Below, piece by piece: positions 43,257 through 52,223 of a stretch of 64,000 bases of DNA. Origin of the DNA: AC-37 sp036389295 (lineage in GTDB: Bacteria > Actinomycetota > Thermoleophilia > Solirubrobacterales > Thermoleophilaceae); contig DASVQB010000039.1 in assembly GCA_036389295.1 (NCBI GenBank), positions 1-64,000 of the forward strand, read 5' to 3'. Under the pieces are notes generated by a model, which was given only the letters and a program-made list of their open reading frames with translations, did not search any database and was not told where the DNA came from. Positions within the stretch are counted from its first letter, which is position 1. The number at the start of each line of letters is the position of its first letter. The position numbers and the translations under genes are program-made.

Positions 43257-45054
43257 GCGCGAGCGTCGGGGGCCCGGGCGCGGCGCGGGCCCCGCGGCGG
43301 GCCGCGGCGCCCGTCCGGCCGCCCGCCGCGCGAAGGCCGCCCTCCTCCGCACCGGCGGCGACCGCGCGGCCGCCGCGCTCGAGGCCTCGCTCCGGCGCAC
43401 CGCGCTTCGGGCAGGCGTCGCGGTCGTCTTCCACCGCATCGGGACTCCGGGCGGCGACCCGGAGCGCGAGATCGCGCCCGCCCTCGACTCCGAGCTGTTC
43501 GCGGCTCAGCTCCGCCACCTCGCCGACCGCTACGAGCTGGTCCCGGCCTCGCGTCTCGCCGCCGCCGCCCGCCGGCGGCGCCGCGGGGAGCGCTTCCCGC
43601 TGGCCGTCACCTTCGACGACGACCTCGCCTCGCACGCCGCCGAGGCGCTGCCCGCCCTCGAGCGCGCCGGGGCCCCGGCCGCGTTCTTCCTCTGCGGCGC
43701 CTCGCTCGACGGTCCGCACGCCTTCTGGTGGGACTGGCTCCAGGCCGCGATCGACCGCGGCGTCGAGCCGCCCGCGCCGGTCACGGCCGGCATGCCGGCC
43801 CGCGCCGCGGTCGCCGCCGTCGAGCAGCTAGCGCCGGCCGACCGCGACCGGTTCGCCGGCCGCCTGGCGGAGCTCGTCGGCCCCGACCCGCCGAGCGCCG
43901 GCATGCGCGCCGCCGACGTCCGGCGGATCCGCGACGCCGGGCACGAGATCGGCTTCCACACCCGCGACCACCACCCGCCGACCCAGCTCGACGCCGCGGA
44001 CCTCGACCGCGCGCTGACCGCCGGCCGCGCCGAGCTGGAGGCGCTCGCCGGCCGCCCGATCGACTCGATCGCCTACCCGCACGGCCGCGCCGACGCCCGG
44101 GTGGCGGCCGCGGCGCGCGCCGCCGGGTTCGCGACCGGGTTCACGGCGGCGCCGGCCGCGGTCACCCCCGCGAGCGACCCGCTCCTGCTCGGGCGCGTCG
44201 AGGCGCCCTTCGACTCGGCCGGCCGCCTCGCCTGGCTCGTGGCGGGCGCGCTCTCGCGGGCGCTCCCGGCGGGGAGCGAGACCGGCCGGCCGGCCACCGA
44301 CGCCCGCCGCGCCGTCCTGGGCGAGCGAGCCGGCCGCGCCGCCCGCCGGGCCGCCGCCCGGCCCCGCGTCGGGGGGATCGACATGGGCGACCTCCGCACC
44401 ACGCGCCCGGTCAGCCGCGGGTTCGGCTTCGAGCGCGGCACCCCGGTCGACCGCCACTACGTCGAGCGGTTCCTGGACCGCCGCGCCGCGGACGTCCGTG
44501 GCCGCGTGCTCGAGATCGGCGACGACGAGTACGCGCGCCGCTTCGGCGGCGACGCCGTCGAGGCGATCGACGTGCTCCACGCGGGCGAGGGGAACCCCCA
44601 GGCGACGATCGTCGCCGACCTGACCGACGCCCCCCAGATCGCTGACGGCTCCTACGACTGCGTCATCTGCACCCAGACGCTCCTGCTGGTCTACGACGTG
44701 CGCGCGGCCGTGGCCACGATCGCCCGCATCCTGCGCCCCGGCGGCACCGCGCTCGTGACGCTGCCCGGCGTCAGCCGGATCTGCCGCGCGGAGGCCGAGG
44801 AGTGGGGCGACTTCTGGCGCTTCACGAGCATGTCCGCGCGCCGCCTGTTCGAGGAGGCGTTCGACCCGGCCGCGGTCGAGGTCGAGACCCACGGCAACGT
44901 GCTGGCCGCCACCGCGCAGCTCCACGGCATCGCGGCGAGCGAGCTCGACCCGGCCGAGCTGGACGCGCACGACCCCGACTTCGAGGTGCTGATCGGCGTG
45001 CGCGCGGTCGCGCCCCGGCCGGGCCCGGCCGGCGGCGGGCACCGCCCGCGCTAG
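43249..45054 (+). CDS. Polysaccharide deacetylase fused to a SAM methyltransferase
   Basis: The 601-residue protein has a basic N-terminal stretch (about 50 residues), then a NodB-type deacetylase domain. The catalytic Asp pair is in VTFDDDLASHAAE, and the metal His pair is in IGFHTRDHHPPTQL (HXXXH); YPHGRAD follows. From about residue 415 a class I methyltransferase begins: VLEIGDDEYARRFGG, and YDCVICTQTLLLVYDVR. A methyltransferase start around residue 383 (IDMGDLRTT) could be a separate gene, but no stop intervenes. Expected roles are N- or O-deacetylation plus methylation of a glycan. The stop shares CTAG with the convergent oxidoreductase. Confidence 0.8.
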   Translation: MGERERRGPGRGAGPAAGRGARPAARRAKAALLRTGGDRAAAALEASLRRTALRAGVAVVFHRIGTPGGDPEREIAPALDSELFAAQLRHLADRYELVPASRLAAAARRRRRGERFPLAVTFDDDLASHAAEALPALERAGAPAAFFLCGASLDGPHAFWWDWLQAAIDRGVEPPAPVTAGMPARAAVAAVEQLAPADRDRFAGRLAELVGPDPPSAGMRAADVRRIRDAGHEIGFHTRDHHPPTQLDAADLDRALTAGRAELEALAGRPIDSIAYPHGRADARVAAAARAAGFATGFTAAPAAVTPASDPLLLGRVEAPFDSAGRLAWLVAGALSRALPAGSETGRPATDARRAVLGERAGRAARRAAARPRVGGIDMGDLRTTRPVSRGFGFERGTPVDRHYVERFLDRRAADVRGRVLEIGDDEYARRFGGDAVEAIDVLHAGEGNPQATIVADLTDAPQIADGSYDCVICTQTLLLVYDVRAAVATIARILRPGGTALVTLPGVSRICRAEAEEWGDFWRFTSMSARRLFEEAFDPAAVEVETHGNVLAATAQLHGIAASELDPAELDAHDPDFEVLIGVRAVAPRPGPAGGGHRPR

Positions 45055-46430
45055 CCGCCGCGCTGCCCCAGCAGCGCCTCGACCGCGTCGGCGCCCAGCC
45101 GCACGCTGTAGTTCGTCCCCCGGTCCTCGGGGTAGATCTGGGTCGTGTTCGCCAGCACCAGGCCGGGAACGCCGGTGTCGAGCGGCGGGATCCGGCGGAC
45201 GTAGCCGGTGGTGACCACGGGCTGGGCGGCCGGCTCGCGGTGGAGCCAGCGCTCCACGACCCAGTCGCGCGAGAAGCCGGGGTTGATGCGGCGCAGGCCC
45301 GGCTCGTACTCCGCGATCAGCTCGTCGGGGCCGAGCGACAGAAGCGGGTCGCCCGGCGCCAGGTAGTTGGCCACGTAGACGAACCGGCGGCCGCCGTAGC
45401 GCTCCGGCTCGACGAAGTTCGTGTGCTCGATCACCCCGATGAACGGCAGCTCGCGGTCGGCCACGTTCGTCCAGTAGAAGCGGCCGAGCGGGCGGTCGAG
45501 CTCGAGCAGCAGGCAGAGCGCGGTCTGGTACTCGATCGCCCGCACGCGCTCGAGGTACGGCTCGCCGAGCGCCTCCGCCAGCCCCGGGTCGAGCAGGCGC
45601 TCGAAGACGTCGCCCGGGACGGTCGCGACGACCGCGTCGTAGCGCTCGGGCTCGCCGGCGGCGGGCTCGAACCCGCGCGGGTCGAGGCCGCGGCGGAACG
45701 AGTCGGCGGCCCCCGGCGTGACCAGGAAGCCGTCGCCGTCGTGGGCCAGCCGCGCCGCGGGCCGGTCGATCAGCACCCGCCCGCCGGGGCGCTCGACCTC
45801 CTCCCGCAGCCGCGCGTACAGCGGCTCGAAGCTCCGCCGCGGGTAGCCGAGCAGCTCCTGCCGCGCCTCCTCCCCGCGGATCTGGCGCCGCAGCGTCAGC
45901 TTGCTCCACAGCCACGCCATCGCGATCTCGTCCCCGCGCTCGCCGAACTTCCCGCGCAGGAGCGGTCCCCACACCTTGTCCCACGCCTCGCGGCCCATCG
46001 ACCGCCGGATCCACTCGCGGGCGGTCACGTCGTGGAACGGCTCGACCGACCGGTGCCGCCGCTGGATCCACACCGCCGCGAGCCCCATCCGCAGCCGTCC
46101 GCGCACCGACAGCGGGCTGAACCGCAGGAGGTCGAGCGGCGTCGTGAACGGGTGGGCCGCGCCGTCCGCGAAGACCCCCACGCTCGAGGGCCGCCACTCG
46201 ATCTCGTCGTCGAGCCCCAGCTCCTCGCAGAGCGAGGCGATGTGGCGGTCGGTCGTGAACAGGTGGTGGTAGTAGCGCTCGAGCAGGTGGCCGCCGCCCA
46301 CGTCGAGCGTCGCCGCCTGCCCGCCGAGGCCCGGCCAGCGCTCGTACACGTCGCACTCGTGCCCGCGCTGGGCGAGCCGGTACGCGGCGACGAGGCCGGT
46401 TACCCCGGCGCCGATCACGGCGACCCGCAC
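45051..46430 (-). CDS. FAD-dependent amine-oxidase-like oxidoreductase
   Basis: The 459-residue flavoprotein begins RVAVIGAGVTGLVAAYRLA, an ADP-binding GXGXXG fold, followed by YERWPGLGGQAATLD. Further on are RGKFGERGDEIAMAW and YWTNVADRELPFIGVIEHTN. Such proteins occur next to dolichol-phosphate-mannose-like glycosyltransferases in polysaccharide loci. The closest relatives I know are protoporphyrinogen-oxidase/amine-oxidase-like enzymes; UDP-galactopyranose mutase is a more distant alternative. The GTG overlaps the upstream stop by one base (TAGTG). Confidence 0.82.
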   Translation of the reverse strand: MRVAVIGAGVTGLVAAYRLAQRGHECDVYERWPGLGGQAATLDVGGGHLLERYYHHLFTTDRHIASLCEELGLDDEIEWRPSSVGVFADGAAHPFTTPLDLLRFSPLSVRGRLRMGLAAVWIQRRHRSVEPFHDVTAREWIRRSMGREAWDKVWGPLLRGKFGERGDEIAMAWLWSKLTLRRQIRGEEARQELLGYPRRSFEPLYARLREEVERPGGRVLIDRPAARLAHDGDGFLVTPGAADSFRRGLDPRGFEPAAGEPERYDAVVATVPGDVFERLLDPGLAEALGEPYLERVRAIEYQTALCLLLELDRPLGRFYWTNVADRELPFIGVIEHTNFVEPERYGGRRFVYVANYLAPGDPLLSLGPDELIAEYEPGLRRINPGFSRDWVVERWLHREPAAQPVVTTGYVRRIPPLDTGVPGLVLANTTQIYPEDRGTNYSVRLGADAVEALLGQRGG

Positions 46431-47455
46431 TAGGGGGCGGCGACCCGCTGCGGCTCGGACGGGGCTTCGCCCGGCGGCTCGGCGATCAGGTTGCGCGCCT
46501 CGCGGACCACGTACAGCGGCCGGCCCTTCACCTCGTCGTAGATCCGGCCCACGTACTCGCCGATGATCCCGACGGTGATGAGCTGGATCCCGCCGAGCAG
46601 CAGGATCGCGAACAGGACCGAGCTGACGCCGGGCACGTAGACGTCGAGGATCCGGGCGAGGACCACGAGCGGCAGGCTCAGGAAGGCGATCGCGGAGAAC
46701 AGGAAGCCGAGCAGCGTGGCGATCTGGAGCGGGAACGCGGAGAACGACGAGATCGCGTCGAGCGAGAACCGCACCATGCGCCGCAGGGTGTACTTCGTCT
46801 CGCCCGCGTAGCGCGCGTCGCGCCGGTACGGGACCGCGGTCTGCGTGAAGCCCACCCAGACGGTCATCCCGCGGAGGAACCGGTTCCGCTCGCGCATCGA
46901 GAGCAGCACGTCGAGCGCCCGGCGGTCGAGCAGCCGGAAGTCGCCCGAGTTCTCCCGCAGCTCGAGGTTCGAGAGCCGGGCGAACAGCCGGTAGAACCAG
47001 CCGGCCGTGACGAGCTTGAAGCGGCTCTCCCCCGCGCGCGTCTCGCGCACGCCGTAGACGACGTCGGCGCCGCGGCGCCAGTGCTCGAGCATCGCGCGGA
47101 TCACCTCGGGCGGGTCCTGGAGGTCCCCGTCGAGCATCACGACCGCGTCCCCCCGGGCGTGCTCGAGGCCCGCGGTCAGCGCGGCCTGGTGGCCGAAGTT
47201 GCGCGAGAGGTGGAGCACCCGCACGCGCGGGTCGGACTCGGCGAGGCGGTCGAGCAGGTCGGGGGTGCGGTCGCGGCTCGCGTCGTCGACGAGGACCAGC
47301 TCGAAGCGCAGGCCCTCGAGCGCCGTCCGCACGCGCTCGTAGAAGACCTCGACGGTCTCCTCCTCGTCGAACATCGGGGCCACCACGCTCACGAGCCCGA
47401 TGCGCCCGCGGCGCGGCTCGCTGCTCCCGGCGGGTGGTAGGTCGCGCGCGGCCAT
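46430..47455 (-). CDS. Membrane-anchored GT2 (GtrB/DPM1-like polyprenyl-phosphate glycosyltransferase)
   Basis: The 341-residue enzyme has an N-terminal GT-A domain (VSVVAPMFDEEETVEVFYE, VDDASRDRT, LSRNFGHQAALTAGLEHA, VMLDGDLQDPPE). Two C-terminal membrane helices follow (LQIATLLGFLFSAIAFL and VLFAILLLGGIQLITVGI), then GEYVGRIYDEVKGRPLY. This matches GtrB/ArnC-type transferases that load a sugar on undecaprenyl phosphate, supplying donors for the GT-C proteins of the locus. A TATGCT box lies 12 bases before the ATG. Confidence 0.92.
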   Translation of the reverse strand: MAARDLPPAGSSEPRRGRIGLVSVVAPMFDEEETVEVFYERVRTALEGLRFELVLVDDASRDRTPDLLDRLAESDPRVRVLHLSRNFGHQAALTAGLEHARGDAVVMLDGDLQDPPEVIRAMLEHWRRGADVVYGVRETRAGESRFKLVTAGWFYRLFARLSNLELRENSGDFRLLDRRALDVLLSMRERNRFLRGMTVWVGFTQTAVPYRRDARYAGETKYTLRRMVRFSLDAISSFSAFPLQIATLLGFLFSAIAFLSLPLVVLARILDVYVPGVSSVLFAILLLGGIQLITVGIIGEYVGRIYDEVKGRPLYVVREARNLIAEPPGEAPSEPQRVAAP

Positions 47456-47513
47456 CGACTCGCGGAGAGCATAAGTCCGCCCGCAGCCGGACTCGCCGCC
47501 TACGATGCCCGCC

Positions 47514-48413
47514 GTGCCCGCCTGCGCCGCCTGCGCCTCTCCGGTCCTCGTGCCGCACATGACCGTCGCGCGCGCCGGCGCGACCGACCTCGTCCCCACC
47601 ACCGACCGCTTCGGCTCCGCGCTCGGCGACGTCGTGCGCTGCCTCGCCTGCAGCCACATGCAGCTCGACCGCTTCCCCGACGAGGCCGAGCTGAGCGAGG
47701 CCTACGGCGAGGCGGAGTCGGAGGACTACGTCGAGGAGGAGGCCGGCCAGCGGGCCACCGCGCGGGTCGCGCTCGACCGCGTCGAGCGATACGTCCGCCG
47801 CGGGTCGCTGGTGGACCTGGGCTGCTGGGTCGGGTTCCTGCCGGCCGAGGCGCGCGACCGCGGCTGGGACGCTCTCGGGGTCGAGCCGAGCGAGTTCGCG
47901 AGCCGCTACGCGCGCGAGCGGCTCGGCGTGGAGGTGGTCCGGGCCGGCCTGTTCGAGGCGGACCTCCCGAGCGGGCGCTTCGACGCCGCCGTCATGGGCG
48001 ACGTGATCGAGCACCTCCCCCGCCCCGCCGACGCGCTCGACCGGGTCGCGGACCTGCTCGCCCCCGGCGGCGTCCTCCACCTCGCCCTGCCGGACGCCGG
48101 CAGCCGCCTGGCCCGCCGCATGGGCCCGCGCTGGTGGTCGGTCATCCCGACCCACGTCCAGTACTTCACGCGCGCGAGCCTGCTCACGCTGCTCCGCCGC
48201 CGCGGCTTCGAGCCGCTCTGGGCCGGCACCGCGCCGAAGGCGTTCACCGTCCGCTACTACCTCGACCGGATCGGCGGCTACTCGCGCCCCGCGGCGGACG
48301 CGCTCGTCGCCGGGGCGGAGGCGGCGGGCGTCGCCGACCGGATCTGGGCCCCCGACTTCCGCGACCGGATGGCGGTCGTGGCGCGCCGGCCTCGGCCCCC
48401 GCGCCCCGGCTAG
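47514..48413 (+). CDS. SAM methyltransferase with N-terminal Cys-rich domain
   Basis: The 299-residue product begins with a CXXC...CXXC zinc-finger-like segment (ACAACASP and RCLACSHMQLDRFP). It then has the SAM motif LVDLGCWVGFLPAEA and AVMGDVIEHLPRPADAL. This layout is shared with sugar C-methyltransferase-like proteins. The GTG at 47514 lies 7 bases after TACGAT (47501-47506); an in-frame ATG at 47505 overlaps that box. Its TAG stop is part of the TAGAGT box of the next gene. Confidence 0.8.
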   Translation: MPACAACASPVLVPHMTVARAGATDLVPTTDRFGSALGDVVRCLACSHMQLDRFPDEAELSEAYGEAESEDYVEEEAGQRATARVALDRVERYVRRGSLVDLGCWVGFLPAEARDRGWDALGVEPSEFASRYARERLGVEVVRAGLFEADLPSGRFDAAVMGDVIEHLPRPADALDRVADLLAPGGVLHLALPDAGSRLARRMGPRWWSVIPTHVQYFTRASLLTLLRRRGFEPLWAGTAPKAFTVRYYLDRIGGYSRPAADALVAGAEAAGVADRIWAPDFRDRMAVVARRPRPPRPG

Positions 48414-48423
48414 AGTCACGCCG

Positions 48424-48915
48424 ATGCCCGAGGAGCGGCTGTGGGCGCCCTGGCGCCTCGACTACATCAAGGGCCCCAAGCCCGACGAGTGCATCTTCTG
48501 CGCCCAGCCGGCGTCGGGCGACGACCGCGCCTCTCACATCGTCCACCGCGGCGAGCACTGCTTCGCCATCCTGAACGCGTTCCCGTACAACAACGGCCAC
48601 CTGATGGTGTCGCCGTACGCGCACGTCCCCTCGATCGAGGCGCTCGACCAGCCCGCGCTGCTCGAGCTGATGACGATGTCGCAGACCGCGCTCGCCGCGC
48701 TGCGCGAGGCCTACGCCCCCGAGGGGTTCAACCTCGGCATCAACCAGGGCAAGATCGCCGGGGCCGGGGTCGAGCACCACGTCCACCTGCACGTGGTGCC
48801 GCGCTGGGGCGCGGACACGAACTTCATGCCGGTGATAGCCGACACGCGGGTCCTGCCGCAGAGCCTCGACGACTCCTGGGAGCAGCTCACCCGGGCCTTC
48901 GCCGCCGCCGAGTGA
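48424..48915 (+). CDS. HIT-family nucleotide hydrolase/transferase
   Basis: The 163-residue histidine-triad protein has the active site GVEHHVHLHVVPRW (HXHXHXX) near residue 120. The N-terminal LWAPWRLDYIKG and CIFCAQP are typical of the actinobacterial HIT proteins often annotated as AP4A phosphorylase-like; the exact nucleotide substrate is unknown. The ATG lies 7 bases after TAGAGT (48411-48416), fitting leaderless transcription, and the stop overlaps the phosphomannomutase start. Confidence 0.9.
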   Translation: MPEERLWAPWRLDYIKGPKPDECIFCAQPASGDDRASHIVHRGEHCFAILNAFPYNNGHLMVSPYAHVPSIEALDQPALLELMTMSQTALAALREAYAPEGFNLGINQGKIAGAGVEHHVHLHVVPRWGADTNFMPVIADTRVLPQSLDDSWEQLTRAFAAAE

Positions 48916-50282
48916 TCGACCCGGCGATCTTCAAGGCCTACGACGTCCGCGGCCTGCACCCGGAGCAGATCGACGAGGACGTGGCCTACCGGCTCGGCCG
49001 CGCGTTCGCCCAGGTGCTCGCGGGCGAGGAGGGCCGCCCGGCGGCCTCGCTGACCGTCGGACTCGGCCGCGACATGCGGCTGAGCGCGCCGGCCCTGTCC
49101 GCCCGCTACGCCGACGGCCTGCGCGACGAGGGCGCGCGCGTGGTGGACGTCGGCGAGGTGGGGACCGAGATGCTCTACTTCGCGGTCGGCTCGCGGGGGC
49201 TCGATGGCGGCCTGATGTGCACCGCCTCGCACAACCCGAAGGCGTACACGGGCGCGAAGCTCGTGAAGCGCGGGGCGATTGCGCTGTCGGGCGACGCCGG
49301 GATCGCCGAGCTGCGGCGGATCGCCACGGCCGGCGAGCCGGGCCCGGCGGCCGAGCCGCGCGGCGAGCTCGAGCGGGTCGACGTGGGCGACGAGTTCCGC
49401 GCCGCCGCCGTCCGGTTCGTGGACCCGTCGGCCGTCGCCCGGATGAAGGTCGTGCTCGACGGCGGGAACGGGATGGCCGGTCCGATGGTGGGCCCGGTCC
49501 TCGACTCGCTCGCGATCGAGCAGGTACCGACCTACTGGTCGCCGGACGGCGAGTTCCCGGACCACGAGCCCAACCCGCTGCTGCCGGAGAACCGGGCGTT
49601 CGTCGAGCGCAAGGTGCTCTCGGAGGGGGCCGAGCTCGGGATCGCCTGGGACGGCGACGCCGACCGCTGCTTCTTCATCGACGACACCGGCCAGTTCGTG
49701 GACGGCGACTTCCTCACCGCCCTGCTCGCCAGGTCGATCCTCGCGAAGGAGCCGGGCGCCGCGATCCTCTACGACGTGCGCGCGAGCCGGGCCGTGGCGG
49801 ACGTCGTGGCCGAGGCGGGCGGGACCGCCCACGTGAACCGCGTGGGGCACGCGTTCTTCAAGGCGCGGATGCGGTCGGAGGGCGCCGCGTTCGGCGGCGA
49901 GGTGTCGGGCCACTACTACTTCCGCGACTTCTACTGCGCCGACTCCGGCACGATCCCCGCGCTGCTGATCCTCGAGCTGCTGTCGCTCGAGGGGAGGCGG
50001 ATGAGCGAGCTGCTGGCGCCGCTGCGCTCGAGCTACTTCATCTCGGGCGAGATCAACTCGGAGGTCGCCGACCAGGACGCCAAGATGCGCGAGATCGCCG
50101 AGCGCTGGTCGGACGGCGAGGTGAGCTGGCTCGACGGCGTGTCCGTGGACTACGACGACTGGCACTTCAACGTCCGGCCCTCGAACACCGAGCCGCTCCT
50201 GCGGCTCAACCTCGAGTCGCTGGTCTCGCCCGAGCACATGGCCGAGCGCCGCGACGAGGTGCTGGCGCTGATCCGCGCGTAG
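48912..50282 (+). CDS. Phosphomannomutase / phosphoglucomutase
   Basis: The 456-residue alpha-D-phosphohexomutase has all four signatures: the phosphoserine loop TASHNPKAYTGAK, the metal site GDADRCFF, the sugar-binding GEVSGHYYF and the phosphate-binding RPSNTEPLLR. It interconverts hexose 1- and 6-phosphates and supplies mannose-1-P or glucose-1-P for the nucleotide sugars used by the glycosyltransferases around it. It starts at GTG 48912, overlapping the HIT stop (GTGA). Confidence 0.93.
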   Translation: MIDPAIFKAYDVRGLHPEQIDEDVAYRLGRAFAQVLAGEEGRPAASLTVGLGRDMRLSAPALSARYADGLRDEGARVVDVGEVGTEMLYFAVGSRGLDGGLMCTASHNPKAYTGAKLVKRGAIALSGDAGIAELRRIATAGEPGPAAEPRGELERVDVGDEFRAAAVRFVDPSAVARMKVVLDGGNGMAGPMVGPVLDSLAIEQVPTYWSPDGEFPDHEPNPLLPENRAFVERKVLSEGAELGIAWDGDADRCFFIDDTGQFVDGDFLTALLARSILAKEPGAAILYDVRASRAVADVVAEAGGTAHVNRVGHAFFKARMRSEGAAFGGEVSGHYYFRDFYCADSGTIPALLILELLSLEGRRMSELLAPLRSSYFISGEINSEVADQDAKMREIAERWSDGEVSWLDGVSVDYDDWHFNVRPSNTEPLLRLNLESLVSPEHMAERRDEVLALIRA

Positions 50283-50306
50283 GCGCCCGGCCGGCCGGCC
50301 GGCGCC
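50282..50306. terminator. GC-rich inverted repeat between convergent genes
   Basis: GGCGCC at 50282-50287 and 50301-50306 bracket a run of ggcc repeats, so several stable hairpins are possible. It lies between the convergent stops of the phosphomannomutase and the coiled-coil gene. There is no U-run on either strand, so termination is only a suggestion. Confidence 0.3.
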
Positions 50307-50331
50307 GGGACCGGGGCCGCGCGGAGGCCTA

Positions 50332-52113
50332 CTACTGGACCGCCGCGGCGGTGGAGCTCGCCGCCCAGATCCGCTCCAGCACCGTGTAGCGGAGCAGCTC
50401 GAGCCGGCCGGCCGCGCCGGTGACGGAAATCTCGCCGATGCCGGTCGGGACGTTCAGCGACAGGCGGCCGAAGCGGCCGCGGTAGATGTCCGCCGCCGAC
50501 AGCTCGCCGTAGCCGACCGAGCGGGCGTCGCCGTCGCGGAGGGCGAGCACCAGGAGGCGGCGGTCGGTGAGGACCACGAGCGAGCGGGTCCCGTCGCAGG
50601 TGCCGAGCGCCGCCGCGGTGGGCAGCTCCCCGGGCTCCAGGTTCGCGGGCACGCGCGAGACCGCGACGCGGGCGACCCGCCGCCCGACCGCCCCGAGCTC
50701 GTCGGCCATCGCGCCGACCACGTGCGCGTGCTTGTGGCCGGCGGCGGCCGGCTCCTCGTCGTCCACCACCGCGTCCTGGATCGAGTCGTCGTCGCCGGCG
50801 TCCGCGTACGCGTCGGGCTGCTCGGAGCGGGGCTCCGGAGGCTCGGTCGCGGCTCGCCGGTCCGGGAACGGCGCGGCGGCCACCGGCTCGTCCGCGATCG
50901 GCGCCGGCTCGGCCGCGTCGAGGCTCCCGGTCCCGTTCACCGCGGCCGGCGCGTCGACCGGGGCCGGGCCCGCAGCCGCCGGCTCCGCCCGGCCGGGCTC
51001 GATCGCCGCCGGCTCGGAGCGCGACGGGAGCGCCCGCCCGCGAGCCTCCTCCAGCTCCCTGCGGGCGGCGGCCGCCTCGACCTCCGCCGTCGCCACCCTG
51101 CGCTCGAGCTCCCTGCGGGCCTCGGCCTCGCGGTTCGCCCACGCCGAGCTCAGGACCTCCTCGATCGAGTCGACCCGCGGCTTCAGCCACTGGAGCTCGG
51201 AGCGCTCGGTCTCGGCCACGGCGAGGCGCCGCTCGAGGTCGCCGCGCTCGTCGCGCAGGGCCTCCACGCGCGCCTCGGCCTCCGCGAGCCGCTCCTCGAC
51301 GGCCGCGACGCGGGCGCGCTCCGCCTCGAGGTCGGACGTCGCCCCTTGGAGGGCGCCGCGGGCCACGGTCAGCTCGAGCGTCTGACGCTCGCGCTCGCCG
51401 CGCACCTCGTCGAGCTCGGCGCGGGCGGCGGCCAGGGCCTCGGCGTGCTCGCCGCGGGCTGCGTCGAGCTCCGCTCGGGCGGCGGCCAGGGCCTCGGCGT
51501 GCTCGCCGCGCGCGGCGTCGAGCTCCGCTCGGGCCGCTGCCAGGGCCTCGCGCGCCTCGCGCTCGGCCGCGGTCACGGTCTCGAGCTGGCGCTCGCGGTC
51601 CTCGCGCCGCGCGGCCTCGGCCTCCACCGCGGCCCGCGCCTGCTTGACCTCGGCCCTCAGCTCGGCGAGCTCGCGCGTCGTGCGCGGCTTGCGCTCCTTG
51701 CGCGCGTCGGCCAGCCGGCGCTTCGCCTCGGCGACCTCCTGCTTGCGCCTCTCCACGTCCGCGTTCGAGCGCTCCAGCGCCTGCTCGGCGTCGTGCCGCG
51801 AGCGCACCTCGCGCTCCACGTCCTCGCGAGCGGCCCGCAGCGCGCGCTCGGCGGCGGCGGTCTCGGCCGTCCGGTCCGCGGCCTCGCGCCGGGCGGCCTC
51901 CAGCTCGGCCCGCACCGCGGCGAGCTGCTCCTCGGTCCGGGTCAGCTCGTCGCGAGCCTCGCCGAGCGCCTTCCGCGCCTCGGCGCGCAGCGCGCGCTCG
52001 TGCCGGGCGAGCTCGATCGCGCGCCGCTCGGCGACGGCGCTCGACTGCTTGCCGTTGCGGCCCGCTGCGCCGGTGGACGCGCGGGCTCCTCGCTTCGATC
52101 GATGATCCGTCAT
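50332..52113 (-). CDS. Long coiled-coil protein with C-terminal PH-like domain
   Basis: The 593-residue protein is about 350 residues of charged coiled coil (Ala/Glu/Arg heptads), including three copies of the 18-residue unit EALAAARAELDAARGEHA. A Pro/Ala/Glu-rich linker follows (about residues 355-460), then a domain with SLVVLTDRRLLVLALRDGD and SYGEL-type strands resembling bacterial PH domains. No signal or membrane helix is visible, so it should be cytosolic. Scaffold or polar-growth roles are conceivable but unproven. The ATG at 52113 is chosen for the Lys/Arg-rich start; a ribosome site is not evident. Confidence 0.72.
   Translation of the reverse strand: MTDHRSKRGARASTGAAGRNGKQSSAVAERRAIELARHERALRAEARKALGEARDELTRTEEQLAAVRAELEAARREAADRTAETAAAERALRAAREDVEREVRSRHDAEQALERSNADVERRKQEVAEAKRRLADARKERKPRTTRELAELRAEVKQARAAVEAEAARREDRERQLETVTAAEREAREALAAARAELDAARGEHAEALAAARAELDAARGEHAEALAAARAELDEVRGERERQTLELTVARGALQGATSDLEAERARVAAVEERLAEAEARVEALRDERGDLERRLAVAETERSELQWLKPRVDSIEEVLSSAWANREAEARRELERRVATAEVEAAAARRELEEARGRALPSRSEPAAIEPGRAEPAAAGPAPVDAPAAVNGTGSLDAAEPAPIADEPVAAAPFPDRRAATEPPEPRSEQPDAYADAGDDDSIQDAVVDDEEPAAAGHKHAHVVGAMADELGAVGRRVARVAVSRVPANLEPGELPTAAALGTCDGTRSLVVLTDRRLLVLALRDGDARSVGYGELSAADIYRGRFGRLSLNVPTGIGEISVTGAAGRLELLRYTVLERIWAASSTAAAVQ
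51399..51560 (-). repeat. Three tandem 54-bp repeats inside the coiled-coil gene
   Basis: Three in-frame 54-bp units encode EALAAARAELDAARGEHA (twice, identical) and a third variant ending DEVRGERE. The DNA units differ at a few third positions, so the repeat is recent but not brand new. The 18-residue period fits a straight helix of five turns. Limits are approximate. Confidence 0.75.
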
Positions 52114-52223
52114 CCGATGAGGCGGTCCCCTGCTCCGCGAGCCCATGGTAAGCCCGGCGGGGCCGCATCGCAAGGCCGGCGCCCGGCGGCCGCCGCGGGA
52201 CGGCGCCGGTAGGGTGCGCCCCG

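Noticed and set aside
50282..50306. Strong intrinsic terminator
   Set aside because: The inverted repeat is present but there is no U-run on either strand, so I list it only as a low-confidence hairpin.
51399..51560. CRISPR-like array
   Set aside because: The 54-bp repeats are contiguous, in frame and have no spacers; they encode coiled-coil units.
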